From Clostridia bacterium (lineage in GTDB: Bacteria > Bacillota > Clostridia > Oscillospirales > CAG-272), in the NCBI GenBank assembly GCA_017453205.1, contig JAFTKO010000021.1, positions 208,849-272,848 of the forward strand: a stretch of DNA of 64,000 nucleotides, written 5' to 3'. The position numbers were made by a program, and so were the translations under genes. Shown one piece after another: positions 45,685 through 54,996 of this stretch (positions within the stretch are counted from its first letter, which is position 1; each line of letters opens with the position of its first letter). The notes below the pieces were generated by a model. That model had not been told where the DNA came from. It did no database searches and saw only the letters and a program-made list of their open reading frames with translations.

Positions 45685-47445
45685 ATGAAAAACGTTCGGA
45701 AAAAATTCAGTTTCGTATCGCTTTTGTGCATTCTTCTTTGCATGATGGTTCTTGTGTGCGCGTGTGACAACGGCAACGCGGGGAACGACGATACCGGGAC
45801 CGCAGATCAGACCAATGACGAGACCACGGTGACCACAGGCGGCGATGATGGCGGCAAAACGCCCGAGGACGACGGAAAAGTCGCTTACACCGTCAAGATT
45901 CAAACCGCCGAGGGCGGCTTGGAGGGCGTGCGTGTACAGGCGTGCAAGGGTACCCTTTGCCTGGCACCATCCTTGACCAATGCAACTGGCGTTGCTACCT
46001 TTAAGCTGGATAAGGACGAAGATATCAGCCAATATCACGTCAAAATCAACAAATTCCCCAAGGGCTACGAGGGCAGCGAGACCAAGGAGTACGACTTTGA
46101 AGCGGGCGCGACCTCTATGGTGATCACGTTTACCGAATACAAGGTCAGCGTCACCGACTTGACCGCAGGCATCGAGGATGTCAAGGTCAAGGTTGCCACA
46201 AGCGACAATACCGATTACGCAAGCGGCAAGACCTCGGCACAGGGCGAGATCATTTTCTTGCTGGACGCGGGCAATTATACCGTGACTGCCGAAACGCCCG
46301 AAAACTATAAGCTGGTCGGGGACTCGACCTCTTGGGAGTTTACCGAAACACAAAAGTCCTGTAAGATCGATTATGTAAAGCTCAACAATACCCTTGATAA
46401 GACCGTCACGGTCAAGGATAGCGACGGCAACATCAAGGCGGGCGCAACGGTGACCCTTTGGGAGCCTTCTTCCTCCACCGCCGTCGATACCAAAACCACC
46501 GATGCCGAGGGAAAAGTGACCTTTACCGGACTCAACGGCAGTACCAATTACAGCGTCATCGCAACCGCGGACGGAATTTCCACCGAGAAGACCGAGTTTG
46601 CGTCTTTCTCTGCAACCGAGTTGACGGTTTCTTTGCCCAAGGCGACCGTGGCGACCGAAAAGACCTACACCGCAACGGTCAAGCTTGCCGACGGCAATAC
46701 CTATACCGCATCCGCTGTAACGGTAACGCTTGTTTACTTCGATCCTAATACCACCACCTTCAGCATCAAATCCACCGCACAAACGCAAAACGGTGTGGCG
46801 TCCTTTACTTTCATTCCCGAAAGCAAGGGCTTCTACTATGTAAGCATTGCCGCACAAGATCTTCCCAACGGTTATGAGCTTGGTGATGAGGGAAATTATT
46901 ACAATTTGTTCGGATTTGAAGAGAACACCACTTCTGCCGAGATCGTGATCGCGTCTGCGCCTGTTTACGGGACCGAGACTGATCCCGCCGCTTGGTACAA
47001 CTACTCCAATATTACCACGCCGTTCTACTCCGTTAACAACGAGATGACCGTGACTTTGACGGCGGGACAGACCTATTATGTTCAACTGGCTTGGTCGAGC
47101 GGTATGCAATTGACCTTTACGGGCGATGCGACCGTTAGCTACGGTGATGCAACCTACAACGCGGGCGATACCGTCGTATTTAACGAGGAGAGCCCCATGC
47201 AGGGCAGTGCGCAGGCTGTGATCGCAATTACCTCCGCAAACGGCGCAACCGTAACCTTGACTACCTCCGAGGCACCTGTTGTTGAGGATGGCGACGGTAC
47301 CGACCCCGACGGCTCCGAGAATAGCGGTTCTGAGACCTATGGCACCGAGAATAACGGTACGGAAAACGACAACACGGAGGACTCGTCTATGGAGGTCAAG
47401 CCCGAAGATGACGAGACCGGCTGGAGCGAGTTGATCCCGTTCTAA
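45685..47445 (+). CDS. Lipoprotein with serial prealbumin-like (Cna_B-type) domains
   Basis: ATG 45685 follows TGGAGGAG and gives a signal ending LVCAC (Cys27). The 586-residue protein then has a Thr/Asp/Gly linker and about four consecutive prealbumin-like domains between residues 65 and 425, each with a pattern like GATVTLWEPS...TDAEGKVTFTGL...YSVIA. Such domains act as stiff stalks in Gram-positive surface proteins. A further beta-rich part and a Glu/Asn/Thr/Gly-rich low-complexity tail follow. There is no sorting motif, so it is held by lipid. It is the last of three related lipoprotein genes and may present or space other proteins. Confidence 0.75.
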   Translation: MKNVRKKFSFVSLLCILLCMMVLVCACDNGNAGNDDTGTADQTNDETTVTTGGDDGGKTPEDDGKVAYTVKIQTAEGGLEGVRVQACKGTLCLAPSLTNATGVATFKLDKDEDISQYHVKINKFPKGYEGSETKEYDFEAGATSMVITFTEYKVSVTDLTAGIEDVKVKVATSDNTDYASGKTSAQGEIIFLLDAGNYTVTAETPENYKLVGDSTSWEFTETQKSCKIDYVKLNNTLDKTVTVKDSDGNIKAGATVTLWEPSSSTAVDTKTTDAEGKVTFTGLNGSTNYSVIATADGISTEKTEFASFSATELTVSLPKATVATEKTYTATVKLADGNTYTASAVTVTLVYFDPNTTTFSIKSTAQTQNGVASFTFIPESKGFYYVSIAAQDLPNGYELGDEGNYYNLFGFEENTTSAEIVIASAPVYGTETDPAAWYNYSNITTPFYSVNNEMTVTLTAGQTYYVQLAWSSGMQLTFTGDATVSYGDATYNAGDTVVFNEESPMQGSAQAVIAITSANGATVTLTTSEAPVVEDGDGTDPDGSENSGSETYGTENNGTENDNTEDSSMEVKPEDDETGWSELIPF

Positions 47446-47471
47446 TCGTTTCCAATCAATAAAACGCAATC

Positions 47472-47503
47472 ACGCCCCGCAATTCACTTGAATTGCGGGG
47501 CGT
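47472..47503. terminator. Convergent terminator between lipoprotein gene and glnN
   Basis: ACGCCCCGCAATTC and its exact complement form a 14-bp stem with a four-base loop between two converging genes. Both flanks are A/T-rich, so it can work in both directions. Confidence 0.8.
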
Positions 47504-47521
47504 TGTATATTATAAAATTGC

Positions 47522-49612
47522 TTATACGCGGAACATCATGTCACCGTAAGTCGGTACGGGCCAAGCCTTGGAGGCGGTCAGTGTCTCCATGGCGTCAACG
47601 GCGGCGCGGAGCTCGGACATCAGAGGGAGAACACGGGAGCAGTAGCATTCGGCACGCTCCTTGGCGTTGGCGATCGAGGAAGCTTCGGTCTCGGCTTCGC
47701 GCAATCGCTCGACAGCGCTGAAAGCCTGCGCGTTAAGCTCGGAAAGACGGCGAATGATACTCTTTTCCACCGCGCAGGAAACATCCTCACATACGGCTTT
47801 CTTTTTGGCGGCGGTGTCGGCAATCTGCGCAATGTAGCCCTCTACCGCGGGGATATAATCGCGCGATGCCATCACAATCATGGTCAAAGCCTCGATGTTG
47901 ACGATTTTGGAGTAGTTTTCAAAATAGATCTCCTCGCGGGAGCGCATTTCCACCTCGCTCATGACACCCAAGGACGAGAAAAGCGCGACATTCTTGGGCG
48001 CCATAAATGCCTTGTAAGCGTCCACCGAGGTGCGGAGGTTGCTCAGTCCGCGGCGTGCGGCTTCTTTTTCCCATTTCTCGGAGTAACCGTTGCCGTCAAA
48101 CAGAATGCGGCGGTGCGCCGAGAAAGTGTCTTTGATCAGCTTTGCAACTGCCGCGTCAAAGCTTTCGGCACCCTCAAGCGTGTCGGCAAATTGACGGAAC
48201 GACTCGGCAACTGCGGTGTTGAGCACGGTGTTGGGCATGGCGATGTTCTGCGAGGAACCCAGCATACGGAACTCGAATTTGTTACCCGTGAATGCAAAAG
48301 GCGAGGTGCGGTTGCGGTCGGTGGTGTCCTTGCGGAACACGGGAACCGAGGGAATACCGAGGTCCATCATGCGTTGCTCGGCGCCGTGATAGGTCTTGTT
48401 TTCGACGATCGAGTTGATCAGCGCGTTAAGCTCCTCACCCACAAAGATAGAGATGATGGCGGGGGGCGCCTCGCCCGCGCCGAGACGGTGGTCGTTGCCC
48501 GCGTAGGCGACCGAAATGCGCATCAAGTCTTGGTAGTCATCCACTGCCTTGACAATGGCGGCGAGGATCAAAAGAAATTTGATGTTGTCCTCGGGGGTTT
48601 TGCCGGGGTCAAGCAGATTTTTGCCGTTTGCCGAGAGCGACCAGTTGTTGTGCTTGCCGCTTCCGTTTACCCCCGCATAGGGCTTTTCGTGCAACAGGCA
48701 GACCAAGCCGTGCTTTTCGGCAATCTTTTTCATATATTCCATCGTCAACAGATTTTGGTCGACGGCAATGTTTGTCGTGGCATAGATCGGAGCCAGCTCA
48801 TGCTGTGCGGGCGCCGCCTCGTTGTGCTTGGTCTTGGCATTGATGCCCATTTTCCAAAGTGCTTCGTCCAAATCGGACATAAAAGCCGCAATGCGCGTTT
48901 TGAGCGGACCGAAATAGTGGTCCTCCAGCTCCTGTCCCTTGGGGGCGGGGGCGCCAAAGAGGGTACGTCCCGCGTAAACCAGATCTTTTCGGCGGTCGTA
49001 CATGGATTTATCAATAATAAAGTACTCCTGCTCGGCGCCTACGGTAATGTCCACACGCTTGGTGGAGTTGTCGCCAAACAGACGCAAAATACGCAACGCC
49101 TGTGCGTTTAAGGCATCCATGGAGCGCAAAAGCGGGGTCTTGGAGTCGAGCGCTTCCCCCGTGTAGGAGCAGAACGCCGTGGGAATGTACAGCGTGCCGT
49201 CCTTGACGAACGCATAGGACGCGGGATCCCACGCGGTGTAGCCTCTCGCCTCAAAGGTGGCGCGCAGACCGCCCGAGGGGAAGGAGGAAGCGTCGGACTC
49301 GCCGTGGATCAGCTCCTTGCCCGAAAACTCCATGACAACCTTGCAGTTGCCCACGGGAGAGATAAAGGCGTCGTGCTTTTCGGCGGTGACACCCGTCAAG
49401 GGCTGGAACCAGTGGGTGTAGTGCGTCGCACCCTTTTCCACCGCCCAGTCTTTCATCGCGTTGGCGACCACATCGGCGATCGAGGGGTCTATCGTTCTGC
49501 CTGTCGCCATCGTTTTGATAAGCGACTTGTATACTTCTTTGGGGAGCCGTTCGCGCATGACGTCATCGTTAAAAACCATAGCGCCAAACATTTCGGAAAC
49601 GTTTTTTGTCAT
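47522..49612 (-). CDS. glnN: Glutamine synthetase type III
   Basis: The 696-residue protein is the length of GSIII enzymes (about 700; GSI is about 450). It makes glutamine from glutamate, ammonia and ATP in the cytoplasm. Motifs include the GSIII N-terminal FGAMVFNDDVMRERLPK, GAEQEYFIID (metal and glutamate binding), KHNEAAPAQHELAP, GSGKHNNWSL and FAFTGNKFEFRMLGSS. The start is the only good ATG and has GGAAAGGA upstream. It is a single-gene unit with a consensus promoter, facing away from the acidic membrane protein gene. No amtB or glnB lies nearby. Confidence 0.95.
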   Translation of the reverse strand: MTKNVSEMFGAMVFNDDVMRERLPKEVYKSLIKTMATGRTIDPSIADVVANAMKDWAVEKGATHYTHWFQPLTGVTAEKHDAFISPVGNCKVVMEFSGKELIHGESDASSFPSGGLRATFEARGYTAWDPASYAFVKDGTLYIPTAFCSYTGEALDSKTPLLRSMDALNAQALRILRLFGDNSTKRVDITVGAEQEYFIIDKSMYDRRKDLVYAGRTLFGAPAPKGQELEDHYFGPLKTRIAAFMSDLDEALWKMGINAKTKHNEAAPAQHELAPIYATTNIAVDQNLLTMEYMKKIAEKHGLVCLLHEKPYAGVNGSGKHNNWSLSANGKNLLDPGKTPEDNIKFLLILAAIVKAVDDYQDLMRISVAYAGNDHRLGAGEAPPAIISIFVGEELNALINSIVENKTYHGAEQRMMDLGIPSVPVFRKDTTDRNRTSPFAFTGNKFEFRMLGSSQNIAMPNTVLNTAVAESFRQFADTLEGAESFDAAVAKLIKDTFSAHRRILFDGNGYSEKWEKEAARRGLSNLRTSVDAYKAFMAPKNVALFSSLGVMSEVEMRSREEIYFENYSKIVNIEALTMIVMASRDYIPAVEGYIAQIADTAAKKKAVCEDVSCAVEKSIIRRLSELNAQAFSAVERLREAETEASSIANAKERAECYCSRVLPLMSELRAAVDAMETLTASKAWPVPTYGDMMFRV

Positions 49613-49639
49613 TGCAATTTCGCAATCCTTTCCAAATTC

Positions 49640-49678
49640 TTGTTATTCTATTATATAACAAATTACTCTGTTTGTCAA
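49640..49678 (-). promoter_or_regulatory. glnN promoter with inverted repeat over the -10 region
   Basis: On the minus strand TTGACA (49678-49673) and TATAAT (49655-49650) are 17 bases apart, a perfect consensus. TTGTTAT (49640-49646) and ATAACAA (49655-49661) form an inverted repeat that overlaps the -10 box and could be an operator. It does not match the GlnR spacing. Confidence 0.7.
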
Positions 49679-49689
49679 GAGAATATTTT

Positions 49690-49975
49690 AAACGGCTCAC
49701 GGCAACGGCATAAAGTATGAGTATTGAGAACAAATGTAATCATGTGGACCATTTTGGGTGGTGGTAACCGCTTTCTCCTGCGGAGAAAGTGTAATGGTTT
49801 GCGGGAGTATCTGCAGAATCGCGTACAGACATTCCCATACCGTCAGAAAGCTACCGAAAGAGGCACAAGCATCCCCATAATGCCAAAACAGAAAATGCGT
49901 AAAAGTTTTGAAAGGGTGTGGCAACACGAAGTGTTTTCTTTTAGTCAAAAGTTTTTCCACAAAAAATCAACAAGC
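49690..49975 (+). repeat. Interspersed repeat family A, copy near glnN
   Basis: Shared blocks with the copy at 56376-56680 include TAATCATGTGGACCATTTTG, GGGTGGTGGTAACCGC, TTCTCC...GGAGAA, CATTCCCATACCGTCAGAAA and CCGAAAGAGGCACAA. The rest of the 704-base gap to 50317 holds only AT-rich DNA and the promoter at 50201. An open frame through the repeat is not a believable gene. Confidence 0.75.
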
Positions 49976-50200
49976 AAACCTTACTATGCTTCAATAAAGA
50001 CCATGGCGTTTATCCGATCTGCCGTCTTTTTCCGAGCGGAGATTATTTTGCCGAAACCCGCAAATGTTTGCAGTTTGCCGATACGCTGTAAAAATTTCCA
50101 AAATCCACCAAAACAAACCGATACGGGCGAAAAAGACGCTCATATTTGAAAAAAATCGTAAATTTTTTCAAAAACATTTCCAAAAAACAAGAAAATTGTG

Positions 50201-50229
50201 TTGACAACTCTTTTTTAATGTGATATAAT
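50201..50229 (+). promoter_or_regulatory. Perfect consensus promoter of the acidic membrane protein gene
   Basis: TTGACA (50201-50206), 17 bases, TATAAT (50224-50229), with TG one base before the -10 (extended -10). Strong constitutive expression is expected. Confidence 0.85.
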
Positions 50230-50316
50230 AAGACAGGTTGTAATTTCACGCAGTGCCGATTTGCGGAAAACAAACCGACATTTGCGAAAAATTTTTAACG
50301 GAAGGGTTGATGTGCA

Positions 50317-53300
50317 ATGAAAAATCAACGCAAGAAAACAGAAGCAAGAAACTTCAGATTTTCCGCTGTTGCGGCCATTCTTTTGATGCTCGCAACGCTC
50401 ATCTGCTGTTTCACGGTCATCGCCTCTGCCGATACCGCAAGGTTGGAAGTGGGAATCGACGATCTGACAGTCGGTACCAACCTCACAGCCAACACGGCAG
50501 GCAACGGCTACTACAAGACCTATGACGGCAATACGACCGCCGACATTGGGGTGGACTCCGCCAAGGTCGGAATAGACGAGGAGGATCTGCCTTATGTCGA
50601 GCTTGTTGTAACGTCGGCTGTCTTTGACAGCAAGGATGTGGAGAGCGCCTCCAAGATCACAGTGTCTTTCGAGGTTCGATTGACAGAAGCCGGAACACAG
50701 GCCGGTAAGACCGAGCTGCTGGATAAATATACGGCGCCCCGCGCTCTCATTCTTGAGGCGTCGATCAAGCCCGCCACTCTGAGTTGGGCTGCCGATGCTA
50801 CCGCAAATGTGACCTATGCGCCCGGTACCACCGTTTACAACGTCGATATTACCGCACCGGCGCTGAGCGGCATGGTGAACGGTGAGAGTGCGCCTGCCGT
50901 CACTTCCGTTCCCAAGGCTACCGTGAGCGGCGTGAATGGCAAGGGGACTTACACCACCTCCGTGGATGTTGTGCTTGACAGCAAAAACTATGTTGCCGCA
51001 CCTCTCACGGTCAGCGTTGCCGTGGATCCCGTTACGATCACTAAGATCGAGTGGAACCTGCCCAAGACCGCTTTCGAGTGGGGAGACGCTACACTGGATG
51101 AGATCTCGGTTGTCGGCTTTGACGCACAGGATAACCCCTATGCGCTCGATATTACATATCCCGAGGGCTTTGGCAACGTGGGTACGCATAGGCTGACCGC
51201 CGTGGAGCCCAATGATAACTATACCATTTTGAATACGGTTTCCCCCGACACCAGCATTACCGTCAACAAAAAGGTGTTCAATGTCAGCTTTACCGACGTT
51301 GCGTATATCGGCAACGCGGGCATTCAAGCCGATCCGACCGAGTTTATGCTGACCGTTGAGGGCGATATCCCCGCAAATATCCGTGCGCTCATCACCTACA
51401 CGGTCAATGGTGCGGCATTCTCGGGCACCTCCGAGTACGGTAGCTACACCGTTACCGCACAGCTCCCCTCCAACGCAAACTACGAGTTCAAGGATGTTAC
51501 GGGTAACACCTTGACTGCTACCATGACCATTCTCAAGCAGTATATTGCCGCAGGTACCGCGGATGCTCCCTATCAGCTCATTCTGATCGGTGAGAACGGT
51601 TTTGCGGGTGACATCACCGCAAACGTGACCATTCCCGTTATCAACCGCCGTGCCCTTCGCGGTTTCCGTCAGCACACCGAGTACACCTTGAATGTGACCG
51701 GTGCCGACGGCGAGACCTTTACGGTCCTTATCCCGATCTCCGATACCCTTTACGGAAAGCGTCTTTCCGCACTGACCGCCGACGATCTTTATATATATGA
51801 AGAAGCAAACAGTAGCATGACCGCGGCAACCGGAAAGAACTATACCGTTAGCGTGAAGGACGGTTATTACCAAATCGAAGGTGTTTCCGGCAGTGCCGCC
51901 ATCACCTTTGTTCTTGCACCCGAGTACAACGCGCCCTTCTGGGCGACCGCACCCGGTATTGCACTTCTCATTCTGTTGATCATTGCATTGGTTGCACTTC
52001 TGCTCCTCATCGGTCTCTACCTCAAGCGTGTACGTCTGAGCGAAGAGAACGAGACCATGGTGATTGATACCGAGGGTGATGTTCCCGAGGTCGTTCCCGC
52101 AGTCATCGAGGATAAGGTCGACGCGGACGAGGCACTCGAGGGGAATGCCGACAGACTTGCCGACGAGCTTGCAAACGAGATCGAGGCAGAGCACGCAGAA
52201 GAAAACACCGAGGGCGTTGAAGAAGCAGTTTCCGACTCCATGGATGAACTCATGGAAGAGGTATCCGCAATCGAGCTTGAAAAAGAGGTTGAGGAGACCG
52301 TGGAAGAAACGGTTGACGAGACCGATGTCGCGGCTGAGATGGCTGACGAAATGGCAGAACGCCTGCAAGAGACTGTCGAGACAGAGGATGTTGAGGCAGA
52401 GGCGGACGAGGACGCACTCCGCACCGCAGTCGCAGATGCACTGGCAGAGAACTTCAATGAGTCCGCAGATGCTACCGAGGCGATCGCAATCATTCCCGCG
52501 GTCGAGGAGGAAGAGTCTGACGAGATCACTCCCGAGGACTTCAGAGCCGTTGTCGATGCAATTGTCAGCGAAGCAATGTGCAACACGATGGAGATTCCCG
52601 AAGCTGTCGAAGAAACAGCCGAGGAAGAGACTGTTGCCGAAGAAGAAACAGCGGAAACCGTCGAAGAGACTATCGCCGAGGAAACCGCCGAAGAAGTCAC
52701 CGAAGAAGTTACCGAAGAGGTTGCGGAGGAGACAGCCGAAGAGGTTGTTGAAGAAGCTACCGAGGAAGTTGCCGAGGAGACCGTTGAGGTCGCTGAGGAA
52801 GAAACTTGCGAAGAGGCTACCGAGGAAACGACGGAAGAGATCGTTGTTGAGGAAATGAGCAACGATGATATCTGTGCAGTTGTAGCCGATTCCGTTGCCG
52901 AGGCGTTCGAGCTTGTCAGCGTGGACGGCGTTGCACCCAAGGCTGTTGAGGGCACTACGGTCGAGACTATTACCGAGGCTGTGAACAACGCGGGCGATGC
53001 AAACATTCCCGAAACATGGACTGCAGAGATGGCAGACGCGGTGAAAGAAGCCGTTGTCGATGAGCTTGCCGCACGTCTGATCGTTGAGGAAGCGCCCGTT
53101 GTCGAGGAAGAGCCTGCTGTGGAAGCATTCGCCGAGGTCACCGAGGAGGTTGCCGCTTCCGATGAGGACAGCGATGACGATAACGATGCCGAAGAGGATG
53201 AAGAGGACTACGGTGCATTCGGCTCCATGCCGCTCGACTTTATCGACGCGGTTGCCGAGGCAGACAAATACGCCGCAATGCTCGAGGACGAGCGTAACGG

Positions 53301-54054
53301 TTATGTCCGCATCGTTACACGTTACAAGAGGAGCTTCCAGTCGCGTCTTGCACAGTCGCAGGGCAATGTTCAAGAGTATTACAATATTATCAAGAACGCG
53401 CTCCTGTCCTATAAGGGTGTCAAGAACCGTATCAGCTGGAACTACGAGGCATTCAACCGCGGCAGAACGCATGTCGCAAAGCTCAATGCAAAGACCAAGA
53501 CCTTGTACCTGTACTTGGCACTTGATCCCGCAGAGCTTGTTGATACCAAGTACGGTATCGTGGATATGTCCTCCAAGAAGAAGTATGCAAGCGTACCCGT
53601 GCTCATGAAGATCAAGGGCGAACGCAAGTTCAAGTATGCGCTTGAGCTGATCGACAAGCTTTGCGGAGAGAACCTCACGTTGCCGAAGCTGGAGACCGAG
53701 GAAGTCGATTACCGCATTCCTTACCAGACCACCGAGGAACTGGTACAGGCGGGTATCGTCAAGAAGATGGTCGCAAGCGTGCCCGTTGTTTACAGCGAGG
53801 CAGACACCGCTGAGACGAGCGCTCCCGAGGAGACCGCCGCAAGCGCTACCGCTGAGGCACAGGAGGTCACGTTCATCGCGCCGACCGACGCGCCCGCAGT
53901 AGAGGCAGCCGCTGAAGAAGTTGCCGCCGAGGAAGCAGTGGTAGGGGAACCCGCAACCGAAGCACCGGTTGAGGAAGCTCCCGCCGAAGAAGTTCCCGCA
54001 GAGGAAATTCCCGCTAACGCGGAAACCTCCGAGGAAGAAAATAAAGAAATCTAA
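50317..54054 (+). CDS. Single-pass membrane protein: Ig-like outside, Glu-rich and conserved domain inside
   Basis: The 1245-residue protein has a signal peptide (to about residue 40, ending ASA before DTAR) and an extracytoplasmic part of about 500 residues with bacterial Ig-like/MBG-type beta domains. A membrane helix lies at about 545-568, followed by basic YLKRVRL. Then comes a very acidic stretch (about 578-965) dominated by Glu, Val, Ala and Thr (EEVTEEV, EETAEEV). A compact domain follows at about 978-1130, with RYKRSFQSRLAQSQ, NALLSYKGVKNRISWNYE, GRTHVAKL and LYLYLALDPAEL. The end is another Glu/Ala/Pro-rich tail. The inner domain recalls a widespread clostridial domain of unknown function (from memory). 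Topology (inside C-terminus) is inferred. Function is unknown. Confidence 0.75.
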   Translation: MKNQRKKTEARNFRFSAVAAILLMLATLICCFTVIASADTARLEVGIDDLTVGTNLTANTAGNGYYKTYDGNTTADIGVDSAKVGIDEEDLPYVELVVTSAVFDSKDVESASKITVSFEVRLTEAGTQAGKTELLDKYTAPRALILEASIKPATLSWAADATANVTYAPGTTVYNVDITAPALSGMVNGESAPAVTSVPKATVSGVNGKGTYTTSVDVVLDSKNYVAAPLTVSVAVDPVTITKIEWNLPKTAFEWGDATLDEISVVGFDAQDNPYALDITYPEGFGNVGTHRLTAVEPNDNYTILNTVSPDTSITVNKKVFNVSFTDVAYIGNAGIQADPTEFMLTVEGDIPANIRALITYTVNGAAFSGTSEYGSYTVTAQLPSNANYEFKDVTGNTLTATMTILKQYIAAGTADAPYQLILIGENGFAGDITANVTIPVINRRALRGFRQHTEYTLNVTGADGETFTVLIPISDTLYGKRLSALTADDLYIYEEANSSMTAATGKNYTVSVKDGYYQIEGVSGSAAITFVLAPEYNAPFWATAPGIALLILLIIALVALLLLIGLYLKRVRLSEENETMVIDTEGDVPEVVPAVIEDKVDADEALEGNADRLADELANEIEAEHAEENTEGVEEAVSDSMDELMEEVSAIELEKEVEETVEETVDETDVAAEMADEMAERLQETVETEDVEAEADEDALRTAVADALAENFNESADATEAIAIIPAVEEEESDEITPEDFRAVVDAIVSEAMCNTMEIPEAVEETAEEETVAEEETAETVEETIAEETAEEVTEEVTEEVAEETAEEVVEEATEEVAEETVEVAEEETCEEATEETTEEIVVEEMSNDDICAVVADSVAEAFELVSVDGVAPKAVEGTTVETITEAVNNAGDANIPETWTAEMADAVKEAVVDELAARLIVEEAPVVEEEPAVEAFAEVTEEVAASDEDSDDDNDAEEDEEDYGAFGSMPLDFIDAVAEADKYAAMLEDERNGYVRIVTRYKRSFQSRLAQSQGNVQEYYNIIKNALLSYKGVKNRISWNYEAFNRGRTHVAKLNAKTKTLYLYLALDPAELVDTKYGIVDMSSKKKYASVPVLMKIKGERKFKYALELIDKLCGENLTLPKLETEEVDYRIPYQTTEELVQAGIVKKMVASVPVVYSEADTAETSAPEETAASATAEAQEVTFIAPTDAPAVEAAAEEVAAEEAVVGEPATEAPVEEAPAEEVPAEEIPANAETSEEENKEI

Positions 54055-54073
54055 AACCAAATAGATTGCTTTG

Positions 54074-54109
54074 CGGGGGCTGTCGCAATATGTGACAGCC
54101 CCCGTTTTT
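54074..54109 (+). terminator. Intrinsic terminator after the acidic membrane protein gene
   Basis: CGGGGGCTGTC and GACAGCCCCCG form an 11-bp GC-rich stem with a nine-base loop, followed by five T. It is a textbook Rho-independent terminator. Confidence 0.9.
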
Positions 54110-54130
54110 CAACTTTTTTCTTTTTTTCTA

Positions 54131-54159
54131 TTTACAAAAAGCGATTTTCTGTGTATAAT
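54131..54159 (+). promoter_or_regulatory. Promoter of cysE-tmk
   Basis: TTTACA (54131-54136) and TATAAT (54154-54159) are 17 bases apart, 52 bases before the cysE start. Confidence 0.7.
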
Positions 54160-54211
54160 ATTAGCAGTAGCATTTTTATCGGTACCCCCGAGGAAAAGGA
54201 GTCCATAGGTC

Positions 54212-54994
54212 ATGAAAGAAACGACGACCGAGTTGAGTAAGATCGGAAAGAAAATTAAGGAGCAGATCACACAGACGGAGCGTAAGATCGCGCAGACCCT
54301 CGTGTCGGCGGAGAGGGAAGTGCGCGAGACCGTGCAGACCGTCAAGGAGCGCGATCCCGCCGCGCGCAGTACTGCCGAGGTGTTGCTTCTGTATTCGGGC
54401 GTACACGCCATTATGGCGCACCGTGTGGCGCATAAGCTGTACGAGAGCGGACATTATTTTTCGGCGCGCGCGCTCAGCCAAACGGCGCGTTTTATGACGG
54501 GGATTGAGATCCACCCCGCGGCAAAGATCGGCAAACGCTTTTTCATTGACCACGGTATGGGCGTGGTCATCGGCGAGACCACGGAGATCGGCGACGACTG
54601 TACCATCTATCAAGGCGTGACCTTGGGCGGTACGGGTAAGGACATCGGTAAGCGTCACCCTACTTTGGGCGATAATGTCATGGTCGGTGCGGGCGCCAAG
54701 GTGTTGGGACCGGTCTACATTGGCTCCAACAGCAAGATCGCGGCAAACGCCGTGGTTCTGCATCCCGTTTCCGAGAACAGCACGGCGGTGGGCATCCCCG
54801 CCAAGGTCGTCAAGCGAGACGGTCAGCGCGTGCGAAATGATTTGGATCAAGTCCATATTCCCGACCCCGTAACCCAAGAAATGAACCGCTTAAACATAGC
54901 GCTTGAGGAACTCAAAAAAGAGGTGCTGCAGCTACGCTCCGTCCGTGAGACGAAGGCTGACGGCAACGCCGAAGAAGAAATGAAGAAGGATTGA
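54212..54994 (+). CDS. cysE: Serine O-acetyltransferase
   Basis: The 260-residue protein has a charged helical N-terminus (about 1-50), then the CysE fold: GVHAIMAHRVAHKLY, the left-handed beta-helix from GIEIHPAAKIGKRF, catalytic DHGMGVVIGETTEIGD and GGTGKDIGKRHP, and the closing VGIPAKVVKR. It transfers acetyl from acetyl-CoA to serine in cysteine synthesis. A helical tail of about 45 residues follows. AAGGAG lies 11 bases before the ATG. No cysK is beside it, and tmk follows after two bases. Confidence 0.92.
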   Translation: MKETTTELSKIGKKIKEQITQTERKIAQTLVSAEREVRETVQTVKERDPAARSTAEVLLLYSGVHAIMAHRVAHKLYESGHYFSARALSQTARFMTGIEIHPAAKIGKRFFIDHGMGVVIGETTEIGDDCTIYQGVTLGGTGKDIGKRHPTLGDNVMVGAGAKVLGPVYIGSNSKIAANAVVLHPVSENSTAVGIPAKVVKRDGQRVRNDLDQVHIPDPVTQEMNRLNIALEELKKEVLQLRSVRETKADGNAEEEMKKD

Positions 54995-54996
54995 TC

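Noticed and set aside
49640-49661. GlnR/TnrA operator upstream of glnN
   Set aside because: The half-sites are TGTTA and TAACA, but with a ten-base gap instead of the seven expected.
49724-50149. Open frame through repeat family A (and a similar one at 56384-56599) with shared peptide MWTILGGGNR
   Set aside because: The similarity follows the DNA of the repeat, frames are interrupted elsewhere in the family, and no ribosome site is conserved.
50215-54060. Open frame of about 1280 codons on the strand opposite the acidic membrane protein gene
   Set aside because: The sense frame has a promoter, ribosome site, signal peptide, membrane helix and recognisable domains. The antisense frame has no start site and a Cys/Gly/Phe-rich composition that results from biased codons of the Glu/Ala-rich sense gene.
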